NCBI GenBank assembly: GCA_038200275.1
Contig: JBBPYC010000026.1
Coordinates: forward strand, 62,001-126,000
Source of the DNA: JBBPYC01 sp038200275
Lineage (GTDB): Bacteria > Pseudomonadota > Gammaproteobacteria > Burkholderiales > Burkholderiaceae_C
Reading direction: 5' to 3'
Length of the DNA stretch: 64,000 nucleotides
A program made the translations under genes and the position numbers. Shown one piece after another: positions 44,731 to 53,920 of the stretch. The notes beneath the pieces are model-generated. The model ran no database searches and was not told where the DNA came from. It saw nothing but the letters and a program-made list of their open reading frames with translations. Position 1 is the stretch's first letter. Every line of letters begins with the position of its first letter.

Positions 44731-45691
44731 AGAAATTGAACCAGTTGTAAGGGTGCAGCCGGCAAAAATGTTCAAGCCGCGCGGCGTATTGTTCGGCTGC
44801 CTGCTGCACACCTTGAGCGCGCGGAATCCGCGCCTGCGCCGGTGCAGAAAAATCGTGGATCGGTTCGAAATGCACATCGTACCGATTGCCGCCACAGTAG
44901 AGCCCCAACATCAACAGGATTGGCCGGCGCAGGATGGCCGCAAGCCGAAACGGGCCAGCCGGTAGTCGCACTGGCGCGCCGAAGAAGTTCACGACCAGCA
45001 CATCGTCGTCGGCCAGCGTGCGATCGGCCAGCATGCCAACCACCACGCCTTGGTCGAGCCGATCGCGCAGATGCAGCATCGAGTCGAGCCGGCCGAGTGC
45101 GATGATTTCCTGCGCGGCCTGCGGGTTGATCGCTTGCAGCACACGGCCGATCATCTTCGCGTTCTGTTCGTACATCAGCAGCGCGACTTCAAGCCCCGGC
45201 TGCTGATGCGCGATTGCGCGGGTGGCCTCAAAGCTGCCGACATGTGCGCCGAGCATGAAGATGCCGGGCGTGGCCTGGCTGTGCCCAATGCAATGCTCGG
45301 CGCCGTACACCCGCAGGTCAAAGCGATCGAAGCGCCCGTTCAGAAAATAAACGCGGTCGAGCGTCACAGAGGCGAAGGCGAATACATGGCGCAGACCGTC
45401 GCGCCAAGTCGCTGGACCCGGCAGCACGCGGTTCAGCCAAGCCTTGGAGGCGCGCCTTGCCGTGCCGCCAAACAGGAAAAAGTACGCCGTGGTCGGCCAT
45501 AGGAGCAGCCGCGCTGCGCGACGGCCGCAATGCAGTGCAACCCAAGCAAACGCAGACAACAGGGCAACGCTGCCGCGCTCGCGCTCGGTTGACCATGTGG
45601 TGCTGGTAAAGCGCGCATCGGGCGGCTGGGTGACTGCAGGCGGCGCGTGTCCGGCTGGAGCTTGGTGATGGTCGCCGTGCATCACCGACAT
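44684..45691 (-). CDS. LpxL/HtrB-type lysophospholipid acyltransferase (polyene cluster)
   Basis: A 335-residue membrane acyltransferase of the LpxL family. The catalytic H-x4-E is in IFMLGAHVGSFEATRAI, and the second block is VVGMLADRTLADDDVLVVNF. LPAGPFRLAAILRRPILLM forms the substrate pocket. It likely transfers the polyene or another acyl chain to the lipid anchor. In some clusters this domain is fused to the glycosyltransferase; here the two are separate genes. Confidence 0.87.
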   Translation of the reverse strand: MSVMHGDHHQAPAGHAPPAVTQPPDARFTSTTWSTERERGSVALLSAFAWVALHCGRRAARLLLWPTTAYFFLFGGTARRASKAWLNRVLPGPATWRDGLRHVFAFASVTLDRVYFLNGRFDRFDLRVYGAEHCIGHSQATPGIFMLGAHVGSFEATRAIAHQQPGLEVALLMYEQNAKMIGRVLQAINPQAAQEIIALGRLDSMLHLRDRLDQGVVVGMLADRTLADDDVLVVNFFGAPVRLPAGPFRLAAILRRPILLMLGLYCGGNRYDVHFEPIHDFSAPAQARIPRAQGVQQAAEQYAARLEHFCRLHPYNWFNFYDFWQQGQSPQTLAP

Positions 45692-45701
45692 GCGACATCG
45701 A

Positions 45702-46031
45702 TCACGTCGTGCGTTCCTTCGCAGCGAAGCTGCCGGACGCGATTTTGCGGTCGGCTTGAGTCACCGTAAATGCGATGGCACCGCTTGGCTGCCGATCAAG
45801 GCGAATCAGCAGGCGGGCGCCCGGGCCGGCCGGCTGATGAAACTTCGCCAGCGCGAGGGTGTAGTGATCAATCAATGGCGCGACCGCTTGCGTTCCTTCG
45901 GCAGCAAATACGGCTTCGATCACGCGCATCACTTCATCGAGCAACACCACCCCGGGCAGGATGGGCTGCCCGGGAAAATGTCCCGCAAACGCTGGATGGG
46001 CGGGGTCGACCGTAAATTCGACTTCAGTCAT
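45702..46031 (-). CDS. ApeI-like hotdog dehydratase (polyene cluster)
   Basis: A 109-residue single hotdog protein of the 3-hydroxyacyl-ACP dehydratase type. It starts MTEVEFTVDPAHPAFAGHFP, and GHFPGQPILPGVVLLDEVMR carries the catalytic His and the FPG-x-PILPG motif. It would remove water during chain extension to create the polyene double bonds, yet no ketosynthase or reductase is nearby to supply its substrate. ATG 46031 overlaps the acyl-activating enzyme's stop by eight bases. Confidence 0.87.
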   Translation of the reverse strand: MTEVEFTVDPAHPAFAGHFPGQPILPGVVLLDEVMRVIEAVFAAEGTQAVAPLIDHYTLALAKFHQPAGPGARLLIRLDRQPSGAIAFTVTQADRKIASGSFAAKERTT

Positions 46032-47391
46032 CGGCGATTCGTGTTTTGGGCCCGAGATGCGCGGCCAATGCAGCAAGCGCCTGGGTTGGCAGCTTGCCGG
46101 TGCTGTTGCGCGGCAACTCAGCCACGAAGTGCAGTGGCCGCGGCATGAAAACAGGATCAATCCGATCGCGCAGGCCGGCCAATAGCTGAGCCGCATCGAG
46201 TCCGGGGGCCACAACGAACGCCTGTGTGCGCTGCACCCGTCCAGCCAGCCCTTCGTCTTCTGCCGACGCAGGCAGGTAGAACGCGCCGTCGCGTACCCCG
46301 GCAATCGAGTTCAACTGATGATCCAGGTATGCCAGCGAAGTACGCTTGCCAGCGATGTTCACCATGTCGGCACTGCGACCGAGCAACAGGAACGATTGCG
46401 GCGACAGCAGCTCGAGTTGGTCAGACAACGACACGGTGCCTTCCACATGGCCGCCATGCGCGACGAATCCGGCGTCATTGCCTGTCAGTTGCACACCATC
46501 GAAGGTTTCCCAAACCGCGCTGTCGACGGGGCGTCGCGTGGCAAGTTGCCCCGCCTCGGTGCAGCCGTAGATTTCAAGCAGCGGCGCATCGAACGTGCTT
46601 TCGGCCCGCAACGCAAGTTGCGGTGCCAGCGGCGCGGTGGCGCTCACGATTAAAGCCAGCGGCGGCAGAACGACCTCGGCGTCCAGCACGGCGCGCAGGT
46701 GAAATGGGGTCGTCACGAGCACACGCGGAGCCGGCACCTGCTGCAACGCAGCGGCAATGTCGGCCGGATAGAACAGGTGGCTTGCATCAAACGCGGCGCC
46801 ATTCAGCAACGCCATCAGCACGGTCGACTCGAATCCGTACATGTGCTGCGCGGGCACGGTGCCGACGACCGTGAACGCGCCGGCCATGCCCGCCGCAAGC
46901 CGTGCGTGCTCGGCGCGGGCATTGACGACCAGCTTGCCCCAGGTTTTGTCATGCGCGGTCGGCTGTCCGGTCGACCCGGATGTAAAGACACGCGCGGCGA
47001 CGAATGCAGCGTCGATATCCGGGGGCTCGAATCGTGGCGCGAGTTTGTCCACAGACCCATCGTCGGATGGGTAGGCGACCTGCGGCAGCCCAAGGGCACG
47101 CTGTGGCTGGTCGCTCAGCAAATACAAATTGGCGTACTCGAGCCGCAACTGCTCAAGCATGGCGTCCCCATGGGTGGGCGGCAGCAGGCAGGTGTGGCGG
47201 GCCCACAGCGCAGCGCCGAAGCCGACCGCGAACCGATACCGATCCGTGCACAGGTTCAGCACCGGGCCACGGGTGGGCAACCGCGTCGCAACCCGCGCCA
47301 CATCGGCCAGATACTGTGCGGCCGTGATCGGCCGGCCAAGACGCCAGGCAACCACCGCATGCGCGTTGTCATGACCGAGCAGTGCAGGCAT
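46024..47391 (-). CDS. AMP-dependent acyl-activating enzyme (polyene cluster)
   Basis: A 455-residue ANL-superfamily enzyme, which activates a carboxylate with ATP and loads it onto CoA or ACP. The phosphate loop is RVFTSGSTGQPTAHDKTW, the aromatic-acid-binding region LEIYGCTEAGQLATRR, and the hinge ADMVNIAGKRTSLAYLD. In aryl-polyene clusters the homologue (ApeH-like) is thought to activate the 4-hydroxybenzoate-type starter. It begins eight bases after the COG4648 gene. Confidence 0.86.
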   Translation of the reverse strand: MPALLGHDNAHAVVAWRLGRPITAAQYLADVARVATRLPTRGPVLNLCTDRYRFAVGFGAALWARHTCLLPPTHGDAMLEQLRLEYANLYLLSDQPQRALGLPQVAYPSDDGSVDKLAPRFEPPDIDAAFVAARVFTSGSTGQPTAHDKTWGKLVVNARAEHARLAAGMAGAFTVVGTVPAQHMYGFESTVLMALLNGAAFDASHLFYPADIAAALQQVPAPRVLVTTPFHLRAVLDAEVVLPPLALIVSATAPLAPQLALRAESTFDAPLLEIYGCTEAGQLATRRPVDSAVWETFDGVQLTGNDAGFVAHGGHVEGTVSLSDQLELLSPQSFLLLGRSADMVNIAGKRTSLAYLDHQLNSIAGVRDGAFYLPASAEDEGLAGRVQRTQAFVVAPGLDAAQLLAGLRDRIDPVFMPRPLHFVAELPRNSTGKLPTQALAALAAHLGPKTRIADD

Positions 47392-47399
47392 TGACGGGG

Positions 47400-48134
47400 C
47401 TAGCTTGATGCGCCCGGCGCGTCGGCTGCATGCCGACTTTGCCAGAACGCGCGTGCGCCGGCGGCCAGCGACACATGCGGATCCAGCGGCAGGGCGACCC
47501 GCCGCACTGCGTATTCACCGATGAACATCGCGGCCACCAGCGGCAATGTAAGCAGGTTTGCAAACGTCGACCAGATCGGCAGTGGTGCCCACGCGAACAG
47601 CGTGAGCGAAATCAAGGCGTCCAGCGCAAAGAACAGAGTCCATGCGAGCGTCGCGCGTTGCGTGTAGACGATTTGTTTCGGGCTCAGTACCCCGCCGTGC
47701 ACGCGCTGCGCAAATTGGGTGATCAGCGGCGTTCGACCGCGTCGCAGCGTGTGGGCGAACATGAAACCCAGCAGACACTGCGTGCCGACATGGTCGGCCA
47801 GGTAAATCCAGCCGAAGTTGGTCTGCAGACGATCGCGCCAGTACCAACCCAATGCAGCAATTGCAGCCGGTGCCAATACCGCACCGATTCGCCAGCCCGC
47901 GCCGAGCGCAACGGCGGCAAGCAGCAGCGCAAACGGCAACAGACCCAGAAACATCGTCGCAAGTGGATGTGTCTCTGCGTCGATCAAATGATGCACGGTG
48001 ATTTGGTAGCTGACCAACAGCGCCGTCCCTGCGACGGTGCTGGCCACCTTCTGCCAGGGCAGCGCTTCGGCGTGCTCCCGTGCGGTCTCGTCAAACAATG
48101 GGTGAATCTGCGGCATACCCCAGGCGCTCGACAA
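47400..48134 (-). CDS. COG4648-type membrane protein (polyene cluster)
   Basis: A 244-residue protein with several membrane helices, among them TMFLGLLPFALLLAAVALGA and IGAVLAPAAIAALGWYW; FLGLLPFALLLAAVALGAG is especially hydrophobic. The N-terminal 35 residues are soluble. Homologues of this type (ApeG-like) occur in nearly all aryl-polyene clusters; biochemical function is unknown. A shorter start at MPQIHPLF (48116) is also possible. Lies 36 bases after the ACP gene. Confidence 0.82.
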   Translation of the reverse strand: MSSAWGMPQIHPLFDETAREHAEALPWQKVASTVAGTALLVSYQITVHHLIDAETHPLATMFLGLLPFALLLAAVALGAGWRIGAVLAPAAIAALGWYWRDRLQTNFGWIYLADHVGTQCLLGFMFAHTLRRGRTPLITQFAQRVHGGVLSPKQIVYTQRATLAWTLFFALDALISLTLFAWAPLPIWSTFANLLTLPLVAAMFIGEYAVRRVALPLDPHVSLAAGARAFWQSRHAADAPGASS

Positions 48135-48170
48135 ACGGCTGCGTCAACGGCTGGACACGCAAGACGCGCG

Positions 48171-48491
48171 CTACTGCGTGCGATGCGCTGCGATGTGATC
48201 GGCAAGGCTTTGCAGCGAGCCGAAGATCGCCACGTTGCTCTCGTCGTTTGCGCGCATCTGAAAGCCATATTGCTTGGAAACCACCAGCGCGACTTCGAGC
48301 ATGTCGATCGAGTCGAGGCCAAGCCCTTCGCCATACAGCGGATCGGCCGGGCCAATCTGCTGCGGATCGACTTCGAGATTCAATGAAGCCACAATCAGCG
48401 CGGCAACTTCCTGCAGAAGCGCTGCATCGGCAGCACCTGCCTCGGGCGATTGCTCAACGGGATGGTCAGAGGGTGCAGTGGAATTGCTCAT
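48171..48491 (-). CDS. Acyl carrier protein (polyene cluster)
   Basis: A 106-residue ACP. The phosphopantetheine serine is in the motif GLGLDSIDMLEVALVV, at residue 61. The ATG 48491 (MSNSTAPSD) leaves an unusually long, flexible N-terminus of about 25 residues; the longer frame to 48548 is less likely. It should carry the growing polyene. Aryl-polyene clusters usually have two ACP genes in tandem, but only one is found here. Confidence 0.9.
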   Translation of the reverse strand: MSNSTAPSDHPVEQSPEAGAADAALLQEVAALIVASLNLEVDPQQIGPADPLYGEGLGLDSIDMLEVALVVSKQYGFQMRANDESNVAIFGSLQSLADHIAAHRTQ

Positions 48492-48614
48492 GTCTTGATT
48501 GTCTTGGGTCGCCGCTCTTGCGTTACCGAAGGCGACGCGCTGCAGCACAGCATCCCGATGGTACGTGATGGCAATGGGCAGTCGGGCGCCAGCTGATGGC
48601 GTTGCTGGCGCGCC

Positions 48615-49391
48615 TCAAGCTGCATGTCGGCGCGCGAACTTCCGGTACAGCAACCGAGGCAGCCGGCCCGCAAACGACGCAAGCAGCCGCGCGTGCATCC
48701 ACGTCAGCAGCACGTTGTCGCGGCCATACTTGAAGTGTGAGACGCCGCCTTCGGATGCGCTCAGGTACTTGACAGGTGCATCGATGTTGATGGGTGTCAC
48801 CCCCGCCCAGCACAGGCGCACCACAACTTCCGGATCAAAATCGAAGCGGCGCATCCAGGGCCGGTTGCGCATCACCTCGATCAGCGGCGCGATCGGATAC
48901 ACGCGAAAACCAAACAACGAATCCCCAACCCCCGCGCCAAGTGTCTGCAGATGCACCCAGCCGTTCGATAGTTTGCGGCCGTTCACGCGGATCGCGGGTG
49001 CGCTGGTGTCGAACACCGGCTTGCCGAGGATCATCGCCCCAGGCGCGCGACGTGATTCGGCCATGAAATTGTCGATCAGGTCGGCCGGATGCTGGCCATC
49101 CGAATCCATCGTGAGCGCGTGCGTGAAACCTGCATGCCGCGCGGCTTCGAGTCCGTGCAGCACGGCAGCGCCTTTGCCCTGATTTTGCGCAAGCACAAAC
49201 ACGCGCAGGCCTGGCTCGCTGATGGCCAATCGTTCGAGTGCGGCGCCGCTGCCGTCGGTGCTGCCGTCGACGACCACCCAGACCGGCTGCCACTGGGCCA
49301 GCGCTGCTTGGACGGTCTGCAACGCCTGATCACCCGCGTTGTAGCTGGGAATCAACACCAGGTGGGTGCGCGAAGTGGCGACTTCAGACAT
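48615..49391 (-). CDS. Glycosyltransferase family 2 protein (polyene cluster)
   Basis: A 258-residue GT-A fold enzyme. The start MSEVATSRTHLVLIPSYNAG places the nucleotide-binding strand at residue 10. The metal motif is ALTMDSDGQHPADLID, and the acceptor region FDFDPEVVVRLCWAGV follows. It would add a sugar to the lipid anchor or to the aryl head. The ATG at 49391 overlaps the acyltransferase stop by eight bases. A 123-base gap with no recognisable gene separates it from the ACP. Confidence 0.88.
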   Translation of the reverse strand: MSEVATSRTHLVLIPSYNAGDQALQTVQAALAQWQPVWVVVDGSTDGSGAALERLAISEPGLRVFVLAQNQGKGAAVLHGLEAARHAGFTHALTMDSDGQHPADLIDNFMAESRRAPGAMILGKPVFDTSAPAIRVNGRKLSNGWVHLQTLGAGVGDSLFGFRVYPIAPLIEVMRNRPWMRRFDFDPEVVVRLCWAGVTPINIDAPVKYLSASEGGVSHFKYGRDNVLLTWMHARLLASFAGRLPRLLYRKFARRHAA

Positions 49392-50259
49392 CAGGCAAAG
49401 CCGTTGCGATTCGATGCGCCGACGCTGGCACGGTCCAATGGCCGATGCCTGCTGCGAGGTTGTCTGCAAAGAAGTGCTGCATGGCCGCTAGGGTTCGATG
49501 ACGTTCACTCTGCACCACAAATCGCGGCCCCAGTGTGACGCGGTAGCGCAGCGGAAACGTCGGCCGCCGAAACAGCGGCCAACCCTTGCACAGGTACGCA
49601 GACTCAGCTTCGATCAGCACAGTCTGGATTGGTGCGCCGGCGCGCTGGGCAATCAGGGCGATGCCGGCGGTTAGTGGGTTCACCGAGGTGGGCGTGCTGC
49701 TGCGCGTGGCTTCTGGAAAAATCAGCACCTTGTCACCCCGGCTCAGGTCGGCAGCGGCCTGCCGAATCATGCTGTTGACCGAATCGTTGCGGATATAACC
49801 GGCGAGCCGCGCACCTGCGCCCAGAAACGGGTTGTTCCACAGCCCCGCTTTCATGATGCATCCGGTGCGCCGAACCCGGGATGCAATTAGCAGTGCATCG
49901 AGCATTGAAGGGTGGTTTGGCGCAATGATAATGCCATGCTCTGCATTCAGCACGTCCAGCGCGGACAGATCGAGTCGGACCAGTCCCAGCACTTCGGCCA
50001 GCTGGAAAAAGGTTCGTGCGCACCAGCTGATCAGCGACCGCCCACTGGCGTGTCGGTAATGTGGCGGTAGCACGCGTGTGAGCACCCCGCTGACCAGACA
50101 GCCCCCGAGCAATAGCACGCCGAGCGCGACCAGACAGCTGTAGAACGCAGCCGCGCGCCAGCAGGCCAGCCCGCCGCGGCGAAGCAGCGACGGGAGTGGC
50201 CGACTTGCAGCACGGGTCGGTCGGGAAAGTCCGTCTCGGTGGGGAAATACAAAACTCAT
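49384..50259 (-). CDS. 1-acyl-sn-glycerol-3-phosphate acyltransferase-like protein (polyene cluster)
   Basis: A 291-residue PlsC-family acyltransferase. One N-terminal membrane helix (AAAFYSCLVALGVLLLGGCL), then NHPSMLDALLIASRV with the catalytic H-x4-D, and KVLIFPEATRSSTPTSVNPL with the FPEG-like block (Ala replaces Gly). Start is ATG 50259 (MSFVFPHRDG), overlapping the halogenase pseudogene stop by ATGA; the longer frame to 50517 is an artefact. ApeD-like proteins build the diacyl lipid anchor. Confidence 0.86.
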   Translation of the reverse strand: MSFVFPHRDGLSRPTRAASRPLPSLLRRGGLACWRAAAFYSCLVALGVLLLGGCLVSGVLTRVLPPHYRHASGRSLISWCARTFFQLAEVLGLVRLDLSALDVLNAEHGIIIAPNHPSMLDALLIASRVRRTGCIMKAGLWNNPFLGAGARLAGYIRNDSVNSMIRQAAADLSRGDKVLIFPEATRSSTPTSVNPLTAGIALIAQRAGAPIQTVLIEAESAYLCKGWPLFRRPTFPLRYRVTLGPRFVVQSERHRTLAAMQHFFADNLAAGIGHWTVPASAHRIATALPDV

Positions 50260-51295
50260 GGAAGCGCGGCCGAAGGTATCTTGGCTTCGTGCAGGTGATT
50301 TGCCCGAGATCGCAGTGCTGGACGGGTGCGACGCAGGTGAAACATCGAGTCGAAATAGTAGATCGTCTTGAACCCACAAGTCGACGGCCAGATCGCGCGG
50401 TTGCGGAAAATGTCGCCGGCCAACACGGCGAGCAAGCCTTCCTTCACACGCAACACTCTGCGCGGCGCGATGAACAACTCGCGCGTGGTGGGATTCGTCC
50501 TTTGGTAGTTGAACCAAGAGAGCTCGCGCGGCCTGCGCCGCATGTGACAGTCAAAACGCCGCAATGCAGCCTTCGCATCACGAGGCGACTTCTGCAACCT
50601 GGCCTCGATCACGTCCACCGCCTCGAAGGCGTTTTGCATCGCGAGAAACACACCAGACGAAAAAACCCGGTCAACGAGCGCGTACGCATCGCCGAGCAAC
50701 ATATATTGATTGCCGTGCGAGACACTGCTTTGATCGGCGTAATTTGCGGTGGCATTGCCGTCTGAAGACATCCGTGCGTGCTTAATGCGTTTGGCGAGGT
50801 TGTGGGGGTCAAGGGGATGGCGCCGACACTGGTGGTGCCGTCTCGCACGTAGCACCGTTTCACCACCCAAGCACTGCGCGCCTGGGCATTGCGAAGCAGT
50901 ATTTCGTCAAATTCGCTGCGCGTCACCTGCCACGCCGACGACATCGATTTGTCCCGGGCTTCGGCAAACTCGACATGGGTCGGGAGCGGGTGGCTTGGAG
51001 AATTGAAGTCCACCCCGTCCTTCTTCATACCAATCGCTGCGATTGCGTCGGCCACGCCAAGCTGTTCGAACAGCGGAAGATTGGCCGGTAATAGTGACTC
51101 CCCGATGTGGAAACGTGGATGCTGACCTTTCTCAAGCAGGATCAAGTCGATGCCGCGTTCGGCCAGCAGTGCCGCGCAGGTGGAGCCAGCGGGACCCCTA
51201 CCGATGATGAGCACCTGGCAGGAATCGTGCAGCGCGTCGATAAGCGACTCTGACGCGATCGGGCAACTGCGGGAGGCCGTCTCGAGATCAAGCAT
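50256..51295 (-). pseudogene. Flavin-dependent (tryptophan-type) halogenase, internally deleted and frameshifted
   Basis: The N-terminus is sound: QVLIIGRGPAGSTCAALLAE for FAD, then HPRFHIGESLLPANLPLFEQ. At about codon 150 (near 50845) it jumps to RDGTTSVGAIP, skipping roughly 80 residues of the family that include the W-x-W-x-I-P active-site motif. Near 50813 the frame shifts and about 20 more residues are missing. It then resumes as QYMLLGDAYALVDRVFSSGV, where relatives have VDPVFSSG, and ends with ELSWFNYQRTNP and GDIFRNRAIWPS. Intact relatives have about 420-530 residues. In brominated aryl polyenes such as xanthomonadin the halogenase decorates the ring; here it should be inactive. The alignment is from memory. 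Confidence 0.85.
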
Positions 51296-51362
51296 CGTTT
51301 GCGAAAATCACGGCACGGGCGCAAGACGCGCATGCACCGATCGAAAAAGGCGGCGTGGTTGG

Positions 51363-51393
51363 ATTTTAGCCCGGCCTGAAGGCGTCGATGCAA
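51363..51393 (-). promoter_or_regulatory. Weak sigma-70-like promoter candidate for the polyene operon
   Basis: On the minus strand TTGCAT (51388-51393) and TAAAAT (51363-51368) lie 19 bases apart, about 70 bases before the halogenase start. The gap between hppA and the cluster (51296-51497) holds no other gene, so a promoter is expected here. The spacing is long, so this is only a candidate. Confidence 0.25.
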
Positions 51394-51497
51394 CAGATGC
51401 TGCATCGGTGCGGTCACCATTTGTAGCTTATGCGCGCTGATCCTGCGCAGGGCCGACGTCACCGTTCGGTGCTCAAGCGGTCCCACGCTGAGGGTCG

Positions 51498-53678
51498 TCA
51501 GCCGGGCGTCTTTGCTGCCGGCACACGCACTGTCGGCGCGACCACGTTTCCCGCAGCCGGCACAGGCGCCACAACCGCGCCTGTTGGGTACGGCGGCGCC
51601 ACCGTCACGTCACTCGAGTGAAACTGCACCACCAGCGGCACGATCAGCAGTGCCACGATGTTGATGATCTTGATCAACGGATTGATCGCCGGCCCGGCTG
51701 TATCTTTGTAAGGATCACCAACCGTATCGCCCGTGACGGCCGCCTTGTGCGCTTCCGAGCCTTTGCCGCCGTGATTGCCGTCTTCGATGTACTTCTTCGC
51801 GTTGTCCCAGGCACCGCCGCCGGTGCACATGCTGATGGCCACGAACAGGCCGGTCACGATGGTACCCATCAACAGGCCGCCCAGTGCGCGTGGACCCAGC
51901 AGCAGGCCGACGATTACCGGGACTGCCACCGGCAGCAACGACGGAATCACCATCTCTTTGATCGCAGCCGACGTCAGCATGTCGACCGCACGCCCGTATT
52001 CGGGTTTGGCAGTGCCTTCCATGATGCCGGGGATGTCGCGAAACTGGCGCCGCACCTCGACCACCACAGCACCAGCGGCTCGGCCAACCGCCTCCATCGC
52101 CATTGCGCCAAACAGGTACGGGATCATGCCGCCGATGAACAGGCCGACGATCACCTGCGGATCGGACAAATCGAAGCGGACCGCGTGGCCATAGCTTTCG
52201 AGTTTGTGCGTGTAGTCTGCGAACAAAACCAGTGCAGCAAGACCTGCCGAGCCAATCGCATACCCCTTGGTGACGGCCTTGGTGGTATTGCCGACGGCAT
52301 CCAGTGGGTCGGTGATGTCGCGCACGGAGGACGGCAACTCGGCCATCTCTGCGATACCGCCCGCGTTGTCGGTGATCGGACCGTAGGCGTCGAGTGCGAC
52401 GACGATGCCAGCCATTGAAAGCATCGAGGTTGCTGCGATTGCGATCCCGTACAGGCCCCCGAGTGCGTAAGCAGCGAGGATCGCAACGCAGACACACAGC
52501 ACTGGCCACGCGGTGGACCGCATCGATACGCCCAGGCCAGCGATGATGTTGGTGCCGTGACCGGTGGTGGAGGCCTGGGCAATGTGCTTGACGGGTGAGA
52601 ACTGGGTGCCGGTGTAGAACTCGGTGATCCAGACCAGCGCCGCCGTCAGCGCAAGTCCGATGAAGCAGGCGCCGAACAGCTTGAGCTGGCTGCCGCTGGC
52701 GGTAATTGCATTGTCCGGGATCAACCAGATCGTGACGAAGTAGAAAGCGATCAGCGACAGAACGCCTGCGATCGCAAGGCCCTTGTAGAGCGCCGGCATT
52801 ACGTTTTTCATGCCCGGGGACGCTTTCACGAAGAAGCAGCCGACGATCGAACCCAGGATCGAGACGGCGCCCAATGCGAGCGGATAGAGCACGGCGTTGA
52901 CCGGTGCGGTCGTGACCAGCAACGCACCAAGCACCATGGTTGCGATGATCGTGACCGCATAGGTTTCGAACAAGTCTGCCGCCATACCGGCGCAATCGCC
53001 AACGTTGTCCCCGACGTTGTCTGCGATCACGGCCGGGTTGCGTGGGTCGTCCTCCGGGATGCCGGCTTCGACCTTGCCGACCAGATCGGCACCCACGTCA
53101 GCGCCTTTGGTAAAAATGCCGCCGCCGAGCCTTGCGAAGATCGAAATCAACGAGGAGCCGAATGCGAAGCCAATCAACGGCGTGAGCAACTGGGCCAGTG
53201 CCGGCCCGTTCGTCAAGTCGGCCCCAGCCGATAAAAACCAATAGAACGCGGTGACGCCGAGCAACCCGAGGCCCACCACCAGCATGCCGGTGATCGCGCC
53301 GCCGCGGAACGCCACATCAAGCGCCGGGCCGATGCCGCGCGTGGCGGCTTGCGCGGTGCGCACATTGGCTCGCACCGAAACGTTCATACCGATGAAGCCG
53401 CAAGCGCCCGAGAGCACCGCACCAACCACGAAGCCAACCGCCGTTCGGAGGTCGAGGAAGATCGCGATCAGCACAGCCAAAACGATGCCAACGATGCCGA
53501 TCGTCTTGTACTGACGCGCCAGATAGGCTGCCGCGCCGGCCTGGATCGCCGCGGCGATCTCCTGCATGCGGGCATTGCCGGCGTCTTGCGCCAAGATCCA
53601 GCTGCGGGCCCAAATTCCATAGCCCACGGCCACCAGTCCGCAGACCAGCGCCAGCATCAATGCGGCAGTACCTGTCAT
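51498..53678 (-). CDS. hppA: Membrane-bound proton-translocating pyrophosphatase
   Basis: A 726-residue, roughly 16-helix pump that uses pyrophosphate to move protons. Pyrophosphate-site residues are in GADVGADLVGKVEAGIPEDD and DNVGDNVGDCAGMAADLFET. The cation-specificity motif reads GNTTKAVTKGYAIGSA; lysine after GNTT is the mark of the potassium-independent, proton-pumping class, as I recall it. ATG 53678 (MTGTAALMLALV) follows GAGGAAA and starts the first helix. The last 35 residues are an extra Pro/Val/Ala-rich tail. Divergent from the soluble pyrophosphatase ppa. Confidence 0.95.
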   Translation of the reverse strand: MTGTAALMLALVCGLVAVGYGIWARSWILAQDAGNARMQEIAAAIQAGAAAYLARQYKTIGIVGIVLAVLIAIFLDLRTAVGFVVGAVLSGACGFIGMNVSVRANVRTAQAATRGIGPALDVAFRGGAITGMLVVGLGLLGVTAFYWFLSAGADLTNGPALAQLLTPLIGFAFGSSLISIFARLGGGIFTKGADVGADLVGKVEAGIPEDDPRNPAVIADNVGDNVGDCAGMAADLFETYAVTIIATMVLGALLVTTAPVNAVLYPLALGAVSILGSIVGCFFVKASPGMKNVMPALYKGLAIAGVLSLIAFYFVTIWLIPDNAITASGSQLKLFGACFIGLALTAALVWITEFYTGTQFSPVKHIAQASTTGHGTNIIAGLGVSMRSTAWPVLCVCVAILAAYALGGLYGIAIAATSMLSMAGIVVALDAYGPITDNAGGIAEMAELPSSVRDITDPLDAVGNTTKAVTKGYAIGSAGLAALVLFADYTHKLESYGHAVRFDLSDPQVIVGLFIGGMIPYLFGAMAMEAVGRAAGAVVVEVRRQFRDIPGIMEGTAKPEYGRAVDMLTSAAIKEMVIPSLLPVAVPVIVGLLLGPRALGGLLMGTIVTGLFVAISMCTGGGAWDNAKKYIEDGNHGGKGSEAHKAAVTGDTVGDPYKDTAGPAINPLIKIINIVALLIVPLVVQFHSSDVTVAPPYPTGAVVAPVPAAGNVVAPTVRVPAAKTPG

Positions 53679-53920
53679 GTGCGTTTCCTCGAATGATTGA
53701 ATAGGGTTGGGACACATGGCCTCAACACCCATTCGCTCGTTGGTCGAAGAGGCATGCTGGCCACATTCGTTGCTTCCTCGACCGCTTCCGAACAACGGCC
53801 TAGCCGATTGGCCAACGCGGTCCAATGTACCTGAATTGTTTCTGGCATCTGCGCTCGGGAAAGCACGCATTGCGCGACCTAGAATGCCGCTTTATCCGCT
53901 TTCATCGAACGATTTTTCTT

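Noticed and set aside
48492..48614. Possible second acyl carrier protein between the GT2 gene and the ACP gene
   Set aside because: The 123-base gap is too short for an ACP and contains no D-S-[IL] phosphopantetheine motif in any frame.
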